A DNA stretch of 64,000 nucleotides. Source: Phototrophicus methaneseepsis (lineage in GTDB: Bacteria; Chloroflexota; Anaerolineae; Aggregatilineales; Phototrophicaceae). The stretch lies in assembly GCF_015500095.1 (NCBI RefSeq), contig NZ_CP062983.1:1178001-1242000 (forward strand). The letters are read 5' to 3'. The position numbers and the translations under genes are program-made. Positions 34,722 through 43,610 of this stretch are shown one piece after another. Numbering within the stretch: the stretch's first letter is position 1; each line of letters starts with the position of its first letter. The notes below the pieces were generated by a model. That model did no database searches, was not told where the DNA came from, and saw only the letters and a program-made list of their open reading frames with translations.

Positions 34722-35931
34722 TGCTGGCAGCTTCTTGGGTTGGCTGATCGGCGGCGGCGATGGCTTTGACGAGAGCCAAGGTTGTCCGGCAGTCTGTCAG
34801 CGCGTTGTGCTGGTTGCCGTCGCCCAGGTCGATGTCAAACTGCTGAATGGCATAGGCCAGTTTGGGCCAGCGCCAATTGCCGAAGTAATCGTTCCATTCA
34901 CCGCGATAAGCCGCGTACTGAAGCATGGCGCATTCTTCGTTCAGGCGATCGATGCGATTTAAACCATGCATTTTGCAGACCTGATCAATGACGCCAGCAT
35001 CGAACTGGGCATTGAAAATGACCCAGGTCTGGCCCCAGATATGTTTTCTCAGATCCATGTAAATGTCGGCAAAACCAGGGGCATCCGAAACCATGTCATC
35101 GGTGATGCCATGAACCTTACTCGCCGCAGCGGGGATGGGCTTTGTTGGCTTGACAAGTGTGTTCATGAGCGCTTCGCCAGTGGAAGACAGCACGCCGATC
35201 TGCACAATCTCAGCATCTCGATCTAAGCCAGTTGTTTCCAGGTCGATGACGACGAAACCGGCATCGCGGGCAAGCAACTTTTTTGCCCAGGCGATGGCCC
35301 CTGCACGTGCTTGTTGCGCGTGCTCAAAGCTGCCTTCTTCTGGCTCGTCGTCTTCTAGAGCGTCGATGTCATCCTGTTCTTCGCGCTGCCAGAGATCGGC
35401 CTCAAAGGGCACCTCTTCACCGCTTGGCTGTGGCGTGCGCTGGTAACGCCATTCAGCGCGCAGGTCATCCAGCAGCCGATCGACAGCGACCAGGTCATCT
35501 TCGGTGATGCCGTCTCGGTTAAGCTGAAAGTCTGACATGATGAATCGATAGGCTTCTGTGACTTCCACGAGCCAGAAGCGGATTTTGCCTGTATTCCAGG
35601 ATGGCAGGTCCGGCTGAGCGTGGGCGAGCTGGATCACGGCAATTTCTCGTGCCCAATGTCGAGCCATGTACTGGACCTCATCCTGGAACGCGAGATAAAA
35701 ATTATTCAGCGTGACCCAGGCGTCGACCTGTTTGCCTTCGGCGATGACTTCGCCAATTTCGGACAGCAGATCACTATCTGGGGCGATGATTTCGACATCT
35801 GGTGCGACGGGGTAGCCGTGCTCATCCCATTGCAGCCCGGTGGTTTGAAGCGTCCAGGTGCCATCGCCGTAGTAGGGATAGCCTGCCGTTATTGTCTTGC
35901 GGAACACGATTTTGGTTTCTGGTTGTTGCAT
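34717..35931 (-). CDS. DEDDh 3'-5' exonuclease (DnaQ-like) with extra N-domain
   Basis: About 404 residues. The C-terminal 180 residues are a DnaQ-type exonuclease: ExoI VVIDLETTGL (Asp ~230, Glu ~232), ExoII IFNAQFDAG, ExoIII HNALTDCRTT with the His of the DEDDh class. Residues 1-225 form an unrecognised domain ending in an acidic linker (DDIDALEDDEPEEG). It would proofread or trim DNA ends during prophage replication. The ATG at 35931 sits 11 bp after AGGAG; the in-frame GTG 35943 overlaps that site. Confidence 0.8.
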   Translation of the reverse strand: MQQPETKIVFRKTITAGYPYYGDGTWTLQTTGLQWDEHGYPVAPDVEIIAPDSDLLSEIGEVIAEGKQVDAWVTLNNFYLAFQDEVQYMARHWAREIAVIQLAHAQPDLPSWNTGKIRFWLVEVTEAYRFIMSDFQLNRDGITEDDLVAVDRLLDDLRAEWRYQRTPQPSGEEVPFEADLWQREEQDDIDALEDDEPEEGSFEHAQQARAGAIAWAKKLLARDAGFVVIDLETTGLDRDAEIVQIGVLSSTGEALMNTLVKPTKPIPAAASKVHGITDDMVSDAPGFADIYMDLRKHIWGQTWVIFNAQFDAGVIDQVCKMHGLNRIDRLNEECAMLQYAAYRGEWNDYFGNWRWPKLAYAIQQFDIDLGDGNQHNALTDCRTTLALVKAIAAADQPTQEAASS

Positions 35932-35965
35932 GATTTTATTCACTCCTGATTGATTACGTAGCGAG

Positions 35966-36538
35966 TTAAGTCTCTGACCTGGCTTGTGCGTCTTTCACAG
36001 CGTCTTCAACGGTGTCAAATGCACCAACCAATGGTCCCGTCTGGGTTTCGATACCAACACGTCGGACCGGCTCGTAAGCCAGCTTGTTGGAGTTAAGGCG
36101 GTAGACCCGGATGTAGTAGTGCGTGAAATCCTCTTTGCCACCGCCGACTGTGACGATATTCGTTGGATCCCAAGAGGTGATCTGACTGTAGTAATCGGTG
36201 GCGTCATACTCGACAAGCTTGATGCCTTCACGCTGTTGCCGAGTTAGGGCGTCGTACCAAGCCCGTGCACGATTTGGAATGACGCGCAGCACCAACTCGT
36301 TAGCATCCCACTTGTGATGTCCAAGCCACTGCTGATTGTGATCTTGGTGGTCATCGCAGTAGGGATACCACTCAGCCTGATCAACCCAATGAATCTGAGT
36401 AGCCGGTTGATCGCAGTCGGCGCAGGTGCAGATCCCGGCCTGGATCAGGCTGTAAAGTTTGCGCTTTGCCTGGTAAAAGCTGTCGACCTTGACGATGACC
36501 TTGAGGCCGATCTGTTTCGTTTGGCTTGGCTTTTGCAT
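35966..36538 (-). CDS. Hypothetical prophage protein with Cys/His cluster
   Basis: About 190 residues. A zinc-finger-like cluster (CTCADCDQPATQIHW, then YCDDHQDH) lies near residues 35-70, and an alpha/beta C-terminal half follows. It may bind zinc and nucleic acid. The ATG at 36538 lies 10 bp after AGGAG. Its leader is nearly the same as that of the downstream exonuclease gene, so the two are probably co-expressed. Confidence 0.55.
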   Translation of the reverse strand: MQKPSQTKQIGLKVIVKVDSFYQAKRKLYSLIQAGICTCADCDQPATQIHWVDQAEWYPYCDDHQDHNQQWLGHHKWDANELVLRVIPNRARAWYDALTRQQREGIKLVEYDATDYYSQITSWDPTNIVTVGGGKEDFTHYYIRVYRLNSNKLAYEPVRRVGIETQTGPLVGAFDTVEDAVKDAQARSET

Positions 36539-36561
36539 AACGTCATTCACTCCTGATCAAT

Positions 36562-37959
36562 TCAATTGACGGCGGCGTGATTGCCGCGTCGTGATGCACT
36601 TTCCAGGATGAGGATTTTGTTATGGCGACGCTGCAATGCGCTTTGAAAGTACGTCAGGCGGTCAACGTAGCGCGTTTTGCCGGACTCATAGGCGTTGACG
36701 GTGGCGGTGAATGCGTCCTTGATGACATCGGTGTCATAACGGCGGTCGATCTCCTGGAGGGCGGCAACCTGGGAGGCTGATGGCCCACCCCATTTGGCGA
36801 CCCACATGGCGAGCGTCGGGTAGCGAGGCGGTTTGTCGTTTTTTGAATCCGGCTCATCCTGATTTTGAATAAAATTATTCACAACAGCGGCGGGTGCTGG
36901 TGGGGGTTGTGTGTTGGCTGCCTCGTGCGCGGGCGCATGCGTCTGGTTTTTATTTATATCTGGTGATTTATTAGACGTCTGGTTAGGTGGGCCTGTGAGG
37001 GCCATTTTATCCCCTGAAAATGGTTCTGTCTGAGCTACTTTATCGTCCGAAAAGGGTTCTGTGGGGGCCACTTTATCATTATGTGGCTCTGGTAGAGCTA
37101 CTTTAGCGCCTGAAAATGGTTCTGTCTGAGCTACTTTATCGTCCGAATGTGGTTCTGTCTGAGCTACTTTATCGTCCGAATGTGGTTCTGTCTGAGCTAC
37201 TTTATTGGGAACTTGCGTGGGTTTTGGCAGCGAGTTGAGTGCGAGTTGTTCCGCTGTCGCAGCCGCAACTTCAGCGCCGCAAACTGCGACCGCTAGCCTG
37301 CCTGCCAAGTGGTAAGTGTTGGCGTTGCCTCGCCCACGACCTGGCACAACGGCGAGATGCCCAGCTGCGACAAGTTTGGGAATTTCTCGCTTAATCTGGC
37401 TGTCACTGATACCTGATAAGGTTTCGAGGTCTTTATAACTGGCGATCAGCGTGTTGGTCTTACGGATGATGTGGCGAATGATCTTGACCAGGAGCCATCC
37501 GCACTGAGGATCAAGTGTGTCAATGATGGCTTCCGGCACGCGAGCAAAGTAATGCCAGCCATCTGCCAGATTATCTTTTCGATCTGGCTCGTTTCCTTCG
37601 TTGTCTGACTGTGGTTCTGACTGTGGCTCCGGCGCCTGTGGAAGGCGCTGCAGGAACCTGGACAACGGGTTGTCGTCCGCGATGGGTTCGCCATCTGGTT
37701 GATTGGTGCTTTCTTTGGATTTAGTCTCAAAGATCAGCTCGCAGGCTTCGCCGGAGACGTCGCTCAGGATGCGTCGAATATTGCGGTAGAGCCGCTGCTG
37801 GCACACATCGCGGGCATAATCGTTGGGAACTTCAATGCGATAAATGCCTTCTTTGCAGTCGATGAATGCCGCGTCTCGCAGCCAGGTTTCAAAGCTGGCG
37901 CGATCCAATTGCAATGCCAGTTGGTGATGGGCTGCGGTCCAGGCGTCTTGCGGTGTCAT
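36562..37959 (-). CDS. Prophage replication initiator with DnaA-N-like domain
   Basis: A 465-residue protein. Residues 1-80 resemble the DnaA N-terminal domain (AWTAAHHQLALQLDRASFE, TWLRDA, then a YRIEVPNDYARDV strand-helix), which recruits helicase. Residues ~135-220 are a winged helix (IASYKDLETLSGISDSQIKR) for DNA binding. Residues ~250-330 hold seven 10-11-residue repeats of DKVAQTEPFSD type. A helical C-terminal domain follows. The layout resembles phage initiators such as lambda O, whose gene also contains the origin. It likely loads the host replisome. The next small gene upstream overlaps its start by 4 bp. Confidence 0.7.
   Translation of the reverse strand: MTPQDAWTAAHHQLALQLDRASFETWLRDAAFIDCKEGIYRIEVPNDYARDVCQQRLYRNIRRILSDVSGEACELIFETKSKESTNQPDGEPIADDNPLSRFLQRLPQAPEPQSEPQSDNEGNEPDRKDNLADGWHYFARVPEAIIDTLDPQCGWLLVKIIRHIIRKTNTLIASYKDLETLSGISDSQIKREIPKLVAAGHLAVVPGRGRGNANTYHLAGRLAVAVCGAEVAAATAEQLALNSLPKPTQVPNKVAQTEPHSDDKVAQTEPHSDDKVAQTEPFSGAKVALPEPHNDKVAPTEPFSDDKVAQTEPFSGDKMALTGPPNQTSNKSPDINKNQTHAPAHEAANTQPPPAPAAVVNNFIQNQDEPDSKNDKPPRYPTLAMWVAKWGGPSASQVAALQEIDRRYDTDVIKDAFTATVNAYESGKTRYVDRLTYFQSALQRRHNKILILESASRRGNHAAVN
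36946..37203 (-). repeat. Intragenic 33-bp iterons next to an AT-rich stretch: candidate origin
   Basis: Units start at 37009, 37042, 37075 (30 bp), 37105, 37138 and 37171, with a weaker one at 36977. The units 37138-37170 and 37171-37203 are identical. On one side lies an AT-rich run (36946-36976, including TTTTTATTTATATCT). Iterons plus a neighbouring AT-rich element inside an initiator gene is the arrangement of the lambdoid origin. Confidence 0.6.
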
Positions 37960-38165
37960 TGTGCTTGCTTCTTTCTATCGATAGATATATTCATTGCTTT
38001 TGCTTCTTTCTTCTTCATCCTTCGCTGTGCGTTTGACATCGGGAGTAATGTCCCGGTGTCAATTCGATATATTTCTTTGTAATGCGCCTCAATTCGTGCA
38101 TAATGCCTTTCACCTTCACATCCTCCCATTGCATTGTTGACATCAAACTGATTGAGGATTCTCAT
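37956..38165 (-). CDS. Small basic prophage protein, first gene of the leftward operon
   Basis: A 69-residue, Lys/Arg-rich protein (AQRRMKKKEAKAMN near the end). It has a perfect Shine-Dalgarno AAAGGAGGTACC 6 bp before the ATG, which argues for real translation, and overlaps the initiator start (ATGA). Its ATG shares a CATG with the start of the divergent integrase. It could be an excisionase- or Cro-like factor from size, charge and place, but no fold is evident. Confidence 0.6.
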   Translation of the reverse strand: MRILNQFDVNNAMGGCEGERHYARIEAHYKEIYRIDTGTLLPMSNAQRRMKKKEAKAMNISIDRKKQAQ

Positions 38166-39123
38166 GTCTCAGGTACCTCCTTTCATCTCCTTCGGAGATG
38201 CAACCGATTTGTTTTTAATGGCGACGTCCTATAGCCCTGCCACGAAGAAAAATTTCGGTATTTTTCTACGACAAACCATGACGAGCTATTTCTCTGCTAT
38301 GCGGCCTCTTACCGATTTCACACATAGTGATCTGGTCCGTTTTATCTCGTACTGTGAAAATGAACGGGGTGTCAGCCGTGCTTCGCTACGGCAATACACA
38401 GCGTTCTTGCGGGCCTTCTTCAAGTGGTGTAATCAATCTGGATATACAGAGGTTGATCCGGCTAAGAGCTTGATGTCGCCAAAAGTGACTCAGCGGCCAG
38501 ACCCTGTACGCGGTATTCCGACACACCATTTGAGGAAGATGCTGGATTACACAGAACAGTGCAATTTGCGTAACTATGCTTTGCTGCTGTTTATGTCAGT
38601 GACTGGGTGTCGGGTGAGTGCTGCGAGCAAGCTGGAGTGGTCTAGATTGAATTTGGAAACCTATCGAGCACAAGTATTCGAGAAAGGGCAGCGGTGGGTC
38701 TACTACGAATTCGATAGCTATACGGCGGATGTCCTAGCGCATTGGTTGCAATCACGCCCGGCAGTGGACCATGATTATGTCTGGACAAGCGAGAGACAAC
38801 CTTATGGGCCGATTAAGCCAGCTTCAATTCGCCAAATGCTGCAGAAAGTCTGCGACCATCTCAAAATCCCGCGCTACACGCCGCATCAAATTCGCCATAG
38901 TGTTGGCGAAATGTTGGCTAGTCACTATCATAGTGAATTAGCCGTCGCCAGCGCGCTGAATCATCAGGATTTGAAGAGTGCCCGTCATTATATGCCGCGC
39001 CGTCTTCAAGAGACCTATCAGCTACGTCAAGAAATCGTAGCGACGATCTATCCTGATCGGGAATGTGGTCCTACGATCGAGGGTCGTAAGACGATAGTCC
39101 CATATCTAAGGATTGTGGATTGA
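38164..39123 (+). CDS. Tyrosine integrase (XerC/phage type)
   Basis: A 319-residue protein. Residues ~10-105 form a SAM-like core-binding domain (SYSPATKKNFGIFLRQ). The catalytic domain has Arg150 (TGCRVSAASKLEW), His241-x-x-Arg244 (PHQIRHSVGEMLA), His267 (LNHQDLKSARHY) and the nucleophile Tyr276. It cuts and joins attachment sites for prophage entry and exit. It is the last gene of the prophage at the right side. The ATG at 38164 has GAGG 7 bp upstream. No att core was found. Confidence 0.92.
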   Translation: MSQVPPFISFGDATDLFLMATSYSPATKKNFGIFLRQTMTSYFSAMRPLTDFTHSDLVRFISYCENERGVSRASLRQYTAFLRAFFKWCNQSGYTEVDPAKSLMSPKVTQRPDPVRGIPTHHLRKMLDYTEQCNLRNYALLLFMSVTGCRVSAASKLEWSRLNLETYRAQVFEKGQRWVYYEFDSYTADVLAHWLQSRPAVDHDYVWTSERQPYGPIKPASIRQMLQKVCDHLKIPRYTPHQIRHSVGEMLASHYHSELAVASALNHQDLKSARHYMPRRLQETYQLRQEIVATIYPDRECGPTIEGRKTIVPYLRIVD

Positions 39124-39159
39124 GCTCACATTCGTAAAGATTTCTAAGTGATGTACACT

Positions 39160-39171
39160 ATAGGGTATAAT
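39160..39171 (+). promoter_or_regulatory. Putative -10 region of the PBP1A gene
   Basis: TAGGGTATAAT lies 75 bp before the ATG; TATAAT is at 39166-39171. The -35 is poor (TTTCTA at 39141, 19 bp away). The same GGTATAAT element appears upstream of two other host genes. Confidence 0.5.
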
Positions 39172-39245
39172 GATTTTGCAATAACCAAATTGAAACCTGA
39201 CTGTCAACAGAGCCACACCAGCACAGCACAAGTGGGATAGCCTTT

Positions 39246-42200
39246 ATGTCTGATCGTCCATTGAGCAGTTCTGATGAGCAACCGGAAAATAGCGGCGTCT
39301 GGCGCGCCCCCAGCAAGGCCAGTTTATGGCATGAGGTTGGGAAACCTGCCGAAGAATCCGCTGAATGGCGTGTCGTTACAGCCTTGCCGGAAGAAGTGCC
39401 CCAGGAAGCTGAAGAATCCGGCGGGTGGCATCTGCCTCGCCCGGAAGATACGCTCTATGAAGAGGGCCAGACGATCGAACTGCGCCCCATTGTGGATGTT
39501 GGCCCACAGCGGCCAGAAGATATCATCGCCAGCTTAGTGGAGCAGCGCGAAGAACCTCAGCCAGAAGAAGAAGAACCGCCCCAACGCCCAGAAGATATGG
39601 TGAGCTGGCCGGAATTAATGGCCCTGCGCTCTATGGAAGGCGGCGCTCAGCGGACGACCACAAGCGAAACAGAAGCTGTTGAAGATGATCTCTCAGCGGC
39701 TGAGAAGGTCGTTATTACTCAGGCGATGGAAGCCGTTTCGCCAGAGGATGTGGCAGAGACAGAAGAAGGCGAAGAAGGCCCCCAGGGTCAGAGTTCCAGC
39801 TATATAGCGGAACAGATCGCCAAATTACAGGAAGATGCGGCGGCTGTCGAAGAAGATGCCGAAGCAATTGGCGAGCAAACCGCCGCCAATATGGATTTTT
39901 ATCAACAGCAGATTGCGGCCCTACAAGGCCAGGATCAGGATATTGCTGAGGGCTACACGCCTGTACCACAGGGTACAGAGCCTGTCGTAAGCGCACCCGG
40001 CAGTGGCATCGAACAGCAGCAGCCCTCCACACCACCACTCAATCCCGCCGATGTAGAGCTTGCCAAACGCTTCCGAGAGACGCAGCAAGCGGTGATTAAC
40101 CTGCGCCGTCAGTTTGACCAGGGCCTCATTACATATGATCAGCTGCAGCAGCGCGTGAGCACGTATGCCATCCTCGATAATGACCAGGTATGGTGGCAGT
40201 ATGGCGCGGATAACCGCCAGTGGTACCGCTATGACAACGCCAGCCAGCAGTGGGTGGTCGATACCCCACCCGTCCCGCTGACGCTCGGCGCGCCGGCGAC
40301 TGAAACAGGCCAGCTTGATCCAAATGATGTGCTAGCCGGGTCATTACCTTACCTGCCGGATAGTCAGCAAGCAGAGGTCAGCACCGGGCAGCTCGATCCT
40401 TATGGCGGTAGTGGGACGCCTGTTCCTAATCCCAACCAGCCCGTCTATGACAGCGACTATACCATGGTGGGGGCGACGTTTGACCGGGATGAAATCCCCG
40501 GAGCTGCGCCGACTATCCCGAATATGAATGCTGTCGATGCCGATCTTAATGCGACAGTGTTGTCGCCATCTGTGCAAGATGAACTGGCGCGCGATTCGTT
40601 CATTGAGCGGCCTTATGATGAGCGAGCAGACATCGCGCCGGAATACGCGGGTTATGACGACAGCCCTACTTATAAGGAATTGGAGGCTGAGCGTCAGTCC
40701 GCGCTAATGCGTACAGTGCTCATTCTGGGTGCGATTGTGGCAGCTTGTGGCCTTGTTTCGCTCATCGGGGCCGGGGTTGGCATCATGATGTGGTACAACA
40801 ACATGGTCGACCCATATATCACGAGCATTGATAATCTCGTCGCTTATGAGCCGGAGTTCTTCACGGCGCGCATCATGGATGCCAATGGTGAACTCATCGC
40901 GGAACTCAACAGCGGCGAAGGCGGCGCGCGAGACCAGATTTCGCTTGACCAGATGTCGCCGTTCTTGGTTCATGCTGTTGTGAGTACGGAAAACCGCACA
41001 TTCTACGAAGACCCTGGCTTCGATATTGGCCGTGTGATCAGTGCATTCTTGAATAACCTCTCCGCTGGTGAGATCGTCAGCGGTGCCAGTACGATTACGC
41101 AGCAGGTGGCGCGCAACCTCGTGCTGCAAGAGAGCGATGTTTCAGCGGATCGTAAAGTTAGAGAAATTCTGGTCGCGATGGAGATTTCTCGTCGCTATGA
41201 TAAGAATTTCATCCTGGAACTCTATCTGAACGAAGTCTTCTTCGGCAATCAGAGCTATGGTGTAGAAGCCGCCAGCCAGTTCTACTTTGATAAACCAGCT
41301 GCGGATGTCAATATGGCGGAAGCGGCTCTGTTGGCAGGGTTAATCAGCGCGCCTTCTGCCAATGATCCCGTCATCAACCTGGAACAGGCTAAGCGTGCCA
41401 CGCGTAACAGCATCCGCTTGATGCTAGAAGCAGGCTGTCTGGACTTCCAACATGGGCAATGGGCAGCTGAAGGCGTTGAATTCTGCATTATCCCCAATCA
41501 GTCGACCATTGATGTGGATGGCAGCCAGCAAACCCTGGTCCGTGCCAATTCCGATGGCAGTTATGGGGGCGTGCTGGCTGTGCAGCTTGCCCGCCTTGAG
41601 ACGCGCTCTTACCTCCCGCGTGAGGCCACACTGCGGTATCCGCATTTTGTGAATTACGTGCAGGCACAGATCGAAGCCCAATTTGGCAGTACCGATGTGA
41701 TGTTCCAGCGTGGCTTTACGATCTATACCACCTTGAACCCGCGCATCCAGCAAGTGGCTGAGGATGCCTTACAGCGCCGCGTGGATCAATTGGTGAACAA
41801 TGGCGTCGAGACAGGCTCAGTCATGGTGACGGACCCGCAAACGGGGGCTATCCGTGCCATGGTTGGCAGCCCGGATTTCAACGACGAGTCAATTAACGGC
41901 CAGTTCGATAATACGCGCAGTTGGCAGCAGCCCGGCAGCGCGATTAAGCCCTTTGTTTATGCCGCGGCGATTAGCGGCGTGCCCAATGGCTATCTGACGC
42001 CAGCCAGCATCGTCTGGGATGTGCCAACAGAATATCCTATTCAGGGCGGGTCGCCATATATCCCGACGAACTTCGGCAATGCGACCCCACAGGGGCCGAT
42101 GCCGTTGCGTTTCGCGCTGCAAAACAGCATCAACATTCCGGCTGTACGCACGCTGGAATTCGTTGGTCTGAGCCAGTTCGAAACGTTCGCCAACAATATG

Positions 42201-43517
42201 CAAATTCAGTTCTACCCGGATATTCCGCTCTCGCTAGCTACAGCGTTGGGTGCCAATGAAGTCCGTATGATCGACATGATGAAGGGGTATGGCATCTTCG
42301 CCAACAACGGCATTTATGCACCGCTCTATGTCATCGAGCGCATTACGGAAGAAGATAACATTGAAGTCCCGCTGCCGGATCGCCCAGAGCCGCAGCAGGT
42401 TATCAGCCCGCAGGTGGCTTATTTGATGCAGAACATCCTCAGTGATGATGGCAGCCGTCAGCAGCAGTTTGGCCTCAACACGAACCTGACGCTGGTCAAT
42501 GCAGGCATCCCGGCGACGGGTTATGTGGGTGCCAAGACGGGGACCAGTAATGAAGGCCGTGATTTGTGGACGATGGGCTTTACGAATAATGCAGTCGTCG
42601 GTGTCTGGTTGGGTACGGTACAGGATACCAGCCAGACAGTCGGTGTGACCGGCTTTACGGCAGCCTCACCTGTCTGGAATGAAGTTATGCGTTCTGCAAT
42701 CCAGGGCCGCGCCCCGCGTGCCTTCGGTAACCCTGGTGGGGTTGTGCAGGTGACGGTCTGTCGTGAGACAGGCACCCTGGCCGAAGGATCGACAGTTTGC
42801 CCGACGCGCATCACCGATATCGCGATCCAGGGCCAACTGCCCCCAACATCGAATAATGGCCTAATCCAGACGCTGAATATCGACAGTTGGACGGGCTTGC
42901 TGGCGAACCAATGGTGCAGCGAATATGTGGTTCAGCGCACCTACGCCAATACGCAGGATGCCGCTGTAATTAACTGGATCAATAACACCGCTGTGGGCCA
43001 GCAGTACGCAAGCCTGATTGGCCTGCCGCTGCCTTTGAACCCACCGCCGACCCAATCGTGCCAGCAGGGTGCGCTGCCGACGGTCATCCTCAATAACCCG
43101 CAGGATGGCCAGACCGCGCAAGAGACCCTGACCATTACGGGTGTCGCCAGTGGGCCGAACTTCAGCCATTATCAGTTGTTCTATGCGCCGACCAGCGATC
43201 CGACCAACTTCCGCGAGATCACGACCCAGATTACGCAGCAGTTCACCAGCGCAGGCAGTGAGTTGGGCACATGGGATACGCGTACCGTTGCCAATGGGCA
43301 ATATATCATTCGTCTCCATGCCGAAAGCACATCGGGTGGCTTCATCAACGTCGATCATACGATCAACATCCAGAATACGCAGCCGACGCCCACGCCGACA
43401 GTGCCAGTGCCGACGGTGCCATCCTTCCCAACGGTGCCAACACTACCACCGAGCGGCTTTACGCCGATTCCGTTCGATCCTGTGAACCCGACTCCGACGC
43501 CAACCCTGGCGCTATAG
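39246..43517 (+). CDS. Bifunctional penicillin-binding protein 1A with extended N-terminus
   Basis: A 1423-residue protein, against about 650-850 for usual PBP1A. Residues 1-485 are cytoplasmic, acidic and low-complexity, with repeated W-R/H-x-P and QRPEDxxxS motifs. A single membrane helix covers ~490-518. A GT51 glycosyltransferase follows (STENRTFYEDPGFDIGRV with Glu ~581, then GASTITQQVARNL). The transpeptidase has SAIK (Ser898), SIN (961-963) and KTGTS (Lys1097). The C-terminal end holds a beta domain (PTVILNNPQDGQTAQETLTI) and a Pro/Thr tail. It polymerises and cross-links peptidoglycan at the membrane. First host gene after the integrase. Confidence 0.93.
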   Translation: MSDRPLSSSDEQPENSGVWRAPSKASLWHEVGKPAEESAEWRVVTALPEEVPQEAEESGGWHLPRPEDTLYEEGQTIELRPIVDVGPQRPEDIIASLVEQREEPQPEEEEPPQRPEDMVSWPELMALRSMEGGAQRTTTSETEAVEDDLSAAEKVVITQAMEAVSPEDVAETEEGEEGPQGQSSSYIAEQIAKLQEDAAAVEEDAEAIGEQTAANMDFYQQQIAALQGQDQDIAEGYTPVPQGTEPVVSAPGSGIEQQQPSTPPLNPADVELAKRFRETQQAVINLRRQFDQGLITYDQLQQRVSTYAILDNDQVWWQYGADNRQWYRYDNASQQWVVDTPPVPLTLGAPATETGQLDPNDVLAGSLPYLPDSQQAEVSTGQLDPYGGSGTPVPNPNQPVYDSDYTMVGATFDRDEIPGAAPTIPNMNAVDADLNATVLSPSVQDELARDSFIERPYDERADIAPEYAGYDDSPTYKELEAERQSALMRTVLILGAIVAACGLVSLIGAGVGIMMWYNNMVDPYITSIDNLVAYEPEFFTARIMDANGELIAELNSGEGGARDQISLDQMSPFLVHAVVSTENRTFYEDPGFDIGRVISAFLNNLSAGEIVSGASTITQQVARNLVLQESDVSADRKVREILVAMEISRRYDKNFILELYLNEVFFGNQSYGVEAASQFYFDKPAADVNMAEAALLAGLISAPSANDPVINLEQAKRATRNSIRLMLEAGCLDFQHGQWAAEGVEFCIIPNQSTIDVDGSQQTLVRANSDGSYGGVLAVQLARLETRSYLPREATLRYPHFVNYVQAQIEAQFGSTDVMFQRGFTIYTTLNPRIQQVAEDALQRRVDQLVNNGVETGSVMVTDPQTGAIRAMVGSPDFNDESINGQFDNTRSWQQPGSAIKPFVYAAAISGVPNGYLTPASIVWDVPTEYPIQGGSPYIPTNFGNATPQGPMPLRFALQNSINIPAVRTLEFVGLSQFETFANNMQIQFYPDIPLSLATALGANEVRMIDMMKGYGIFANNGIYAPLYVIERITEEDNIEVPLPDRPEPQQVISPQVAYLMQNILSDDGSRQQQFGLNTNLTLVNAGIPATGYVGAKTGTSNEGRDLWTMGFTNNAVVGVWLGTVQDTSQTVGVTGFTAASPVWNEVMRSAIQGRAPRAFGNPGGVVQVTVCRETGTLAEGSTVCPTRITDIAIQGQLPPTSNNGLIQTLNIDSWTGLLANQWCSEYVVQRTYANTQDAAVINWINNTAVGQQYASLIGLPLPLNPPPTQSCQQGALPTVILNNPQDGQTAQETLTITGVASGPNFSHYQLFYAPTSDPTNFREITTQITQQFTSAGSELGTWDTRTVANGQYIIRLHAESTSGGFINVDHTINIQNTQPTPTPTVPVPTVPSFPTVPTLPPSGFTPIPFDPVNPTPTPTLAL

Positions 43518-43534
43518 GGTCATCCTCAGTAAAC

Positions 43535-43564
43535 AAAAAGGCCGACTATATAGTCGGCCTTTTT
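43535..43564. terminator. Bidirectional terminator
   Basis: A perfect palindrome, AAAAAGGCCGACTA against TAGTCGGCCTTTTT, lies between the convergent PBP1A and permease genes and has T-runs on both strands. Confidence 0.95.
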
Positions 43565-43610
43565 GAGTGTGATGCTCTGTTTTTTTGTGCTCTGCGTTAA
43601 ACCGTGTGTA

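Noticed and set aside
9896-39240. Direct repeats as attL/attR of the prophage
   Set aside because: Only 7-base matches (for example TGATTTT, CCAAATT) were found by eye between the left edge (9880-10150) and the right edge (39124-39240). That is not above chance, and no tRNA gene is present as target.
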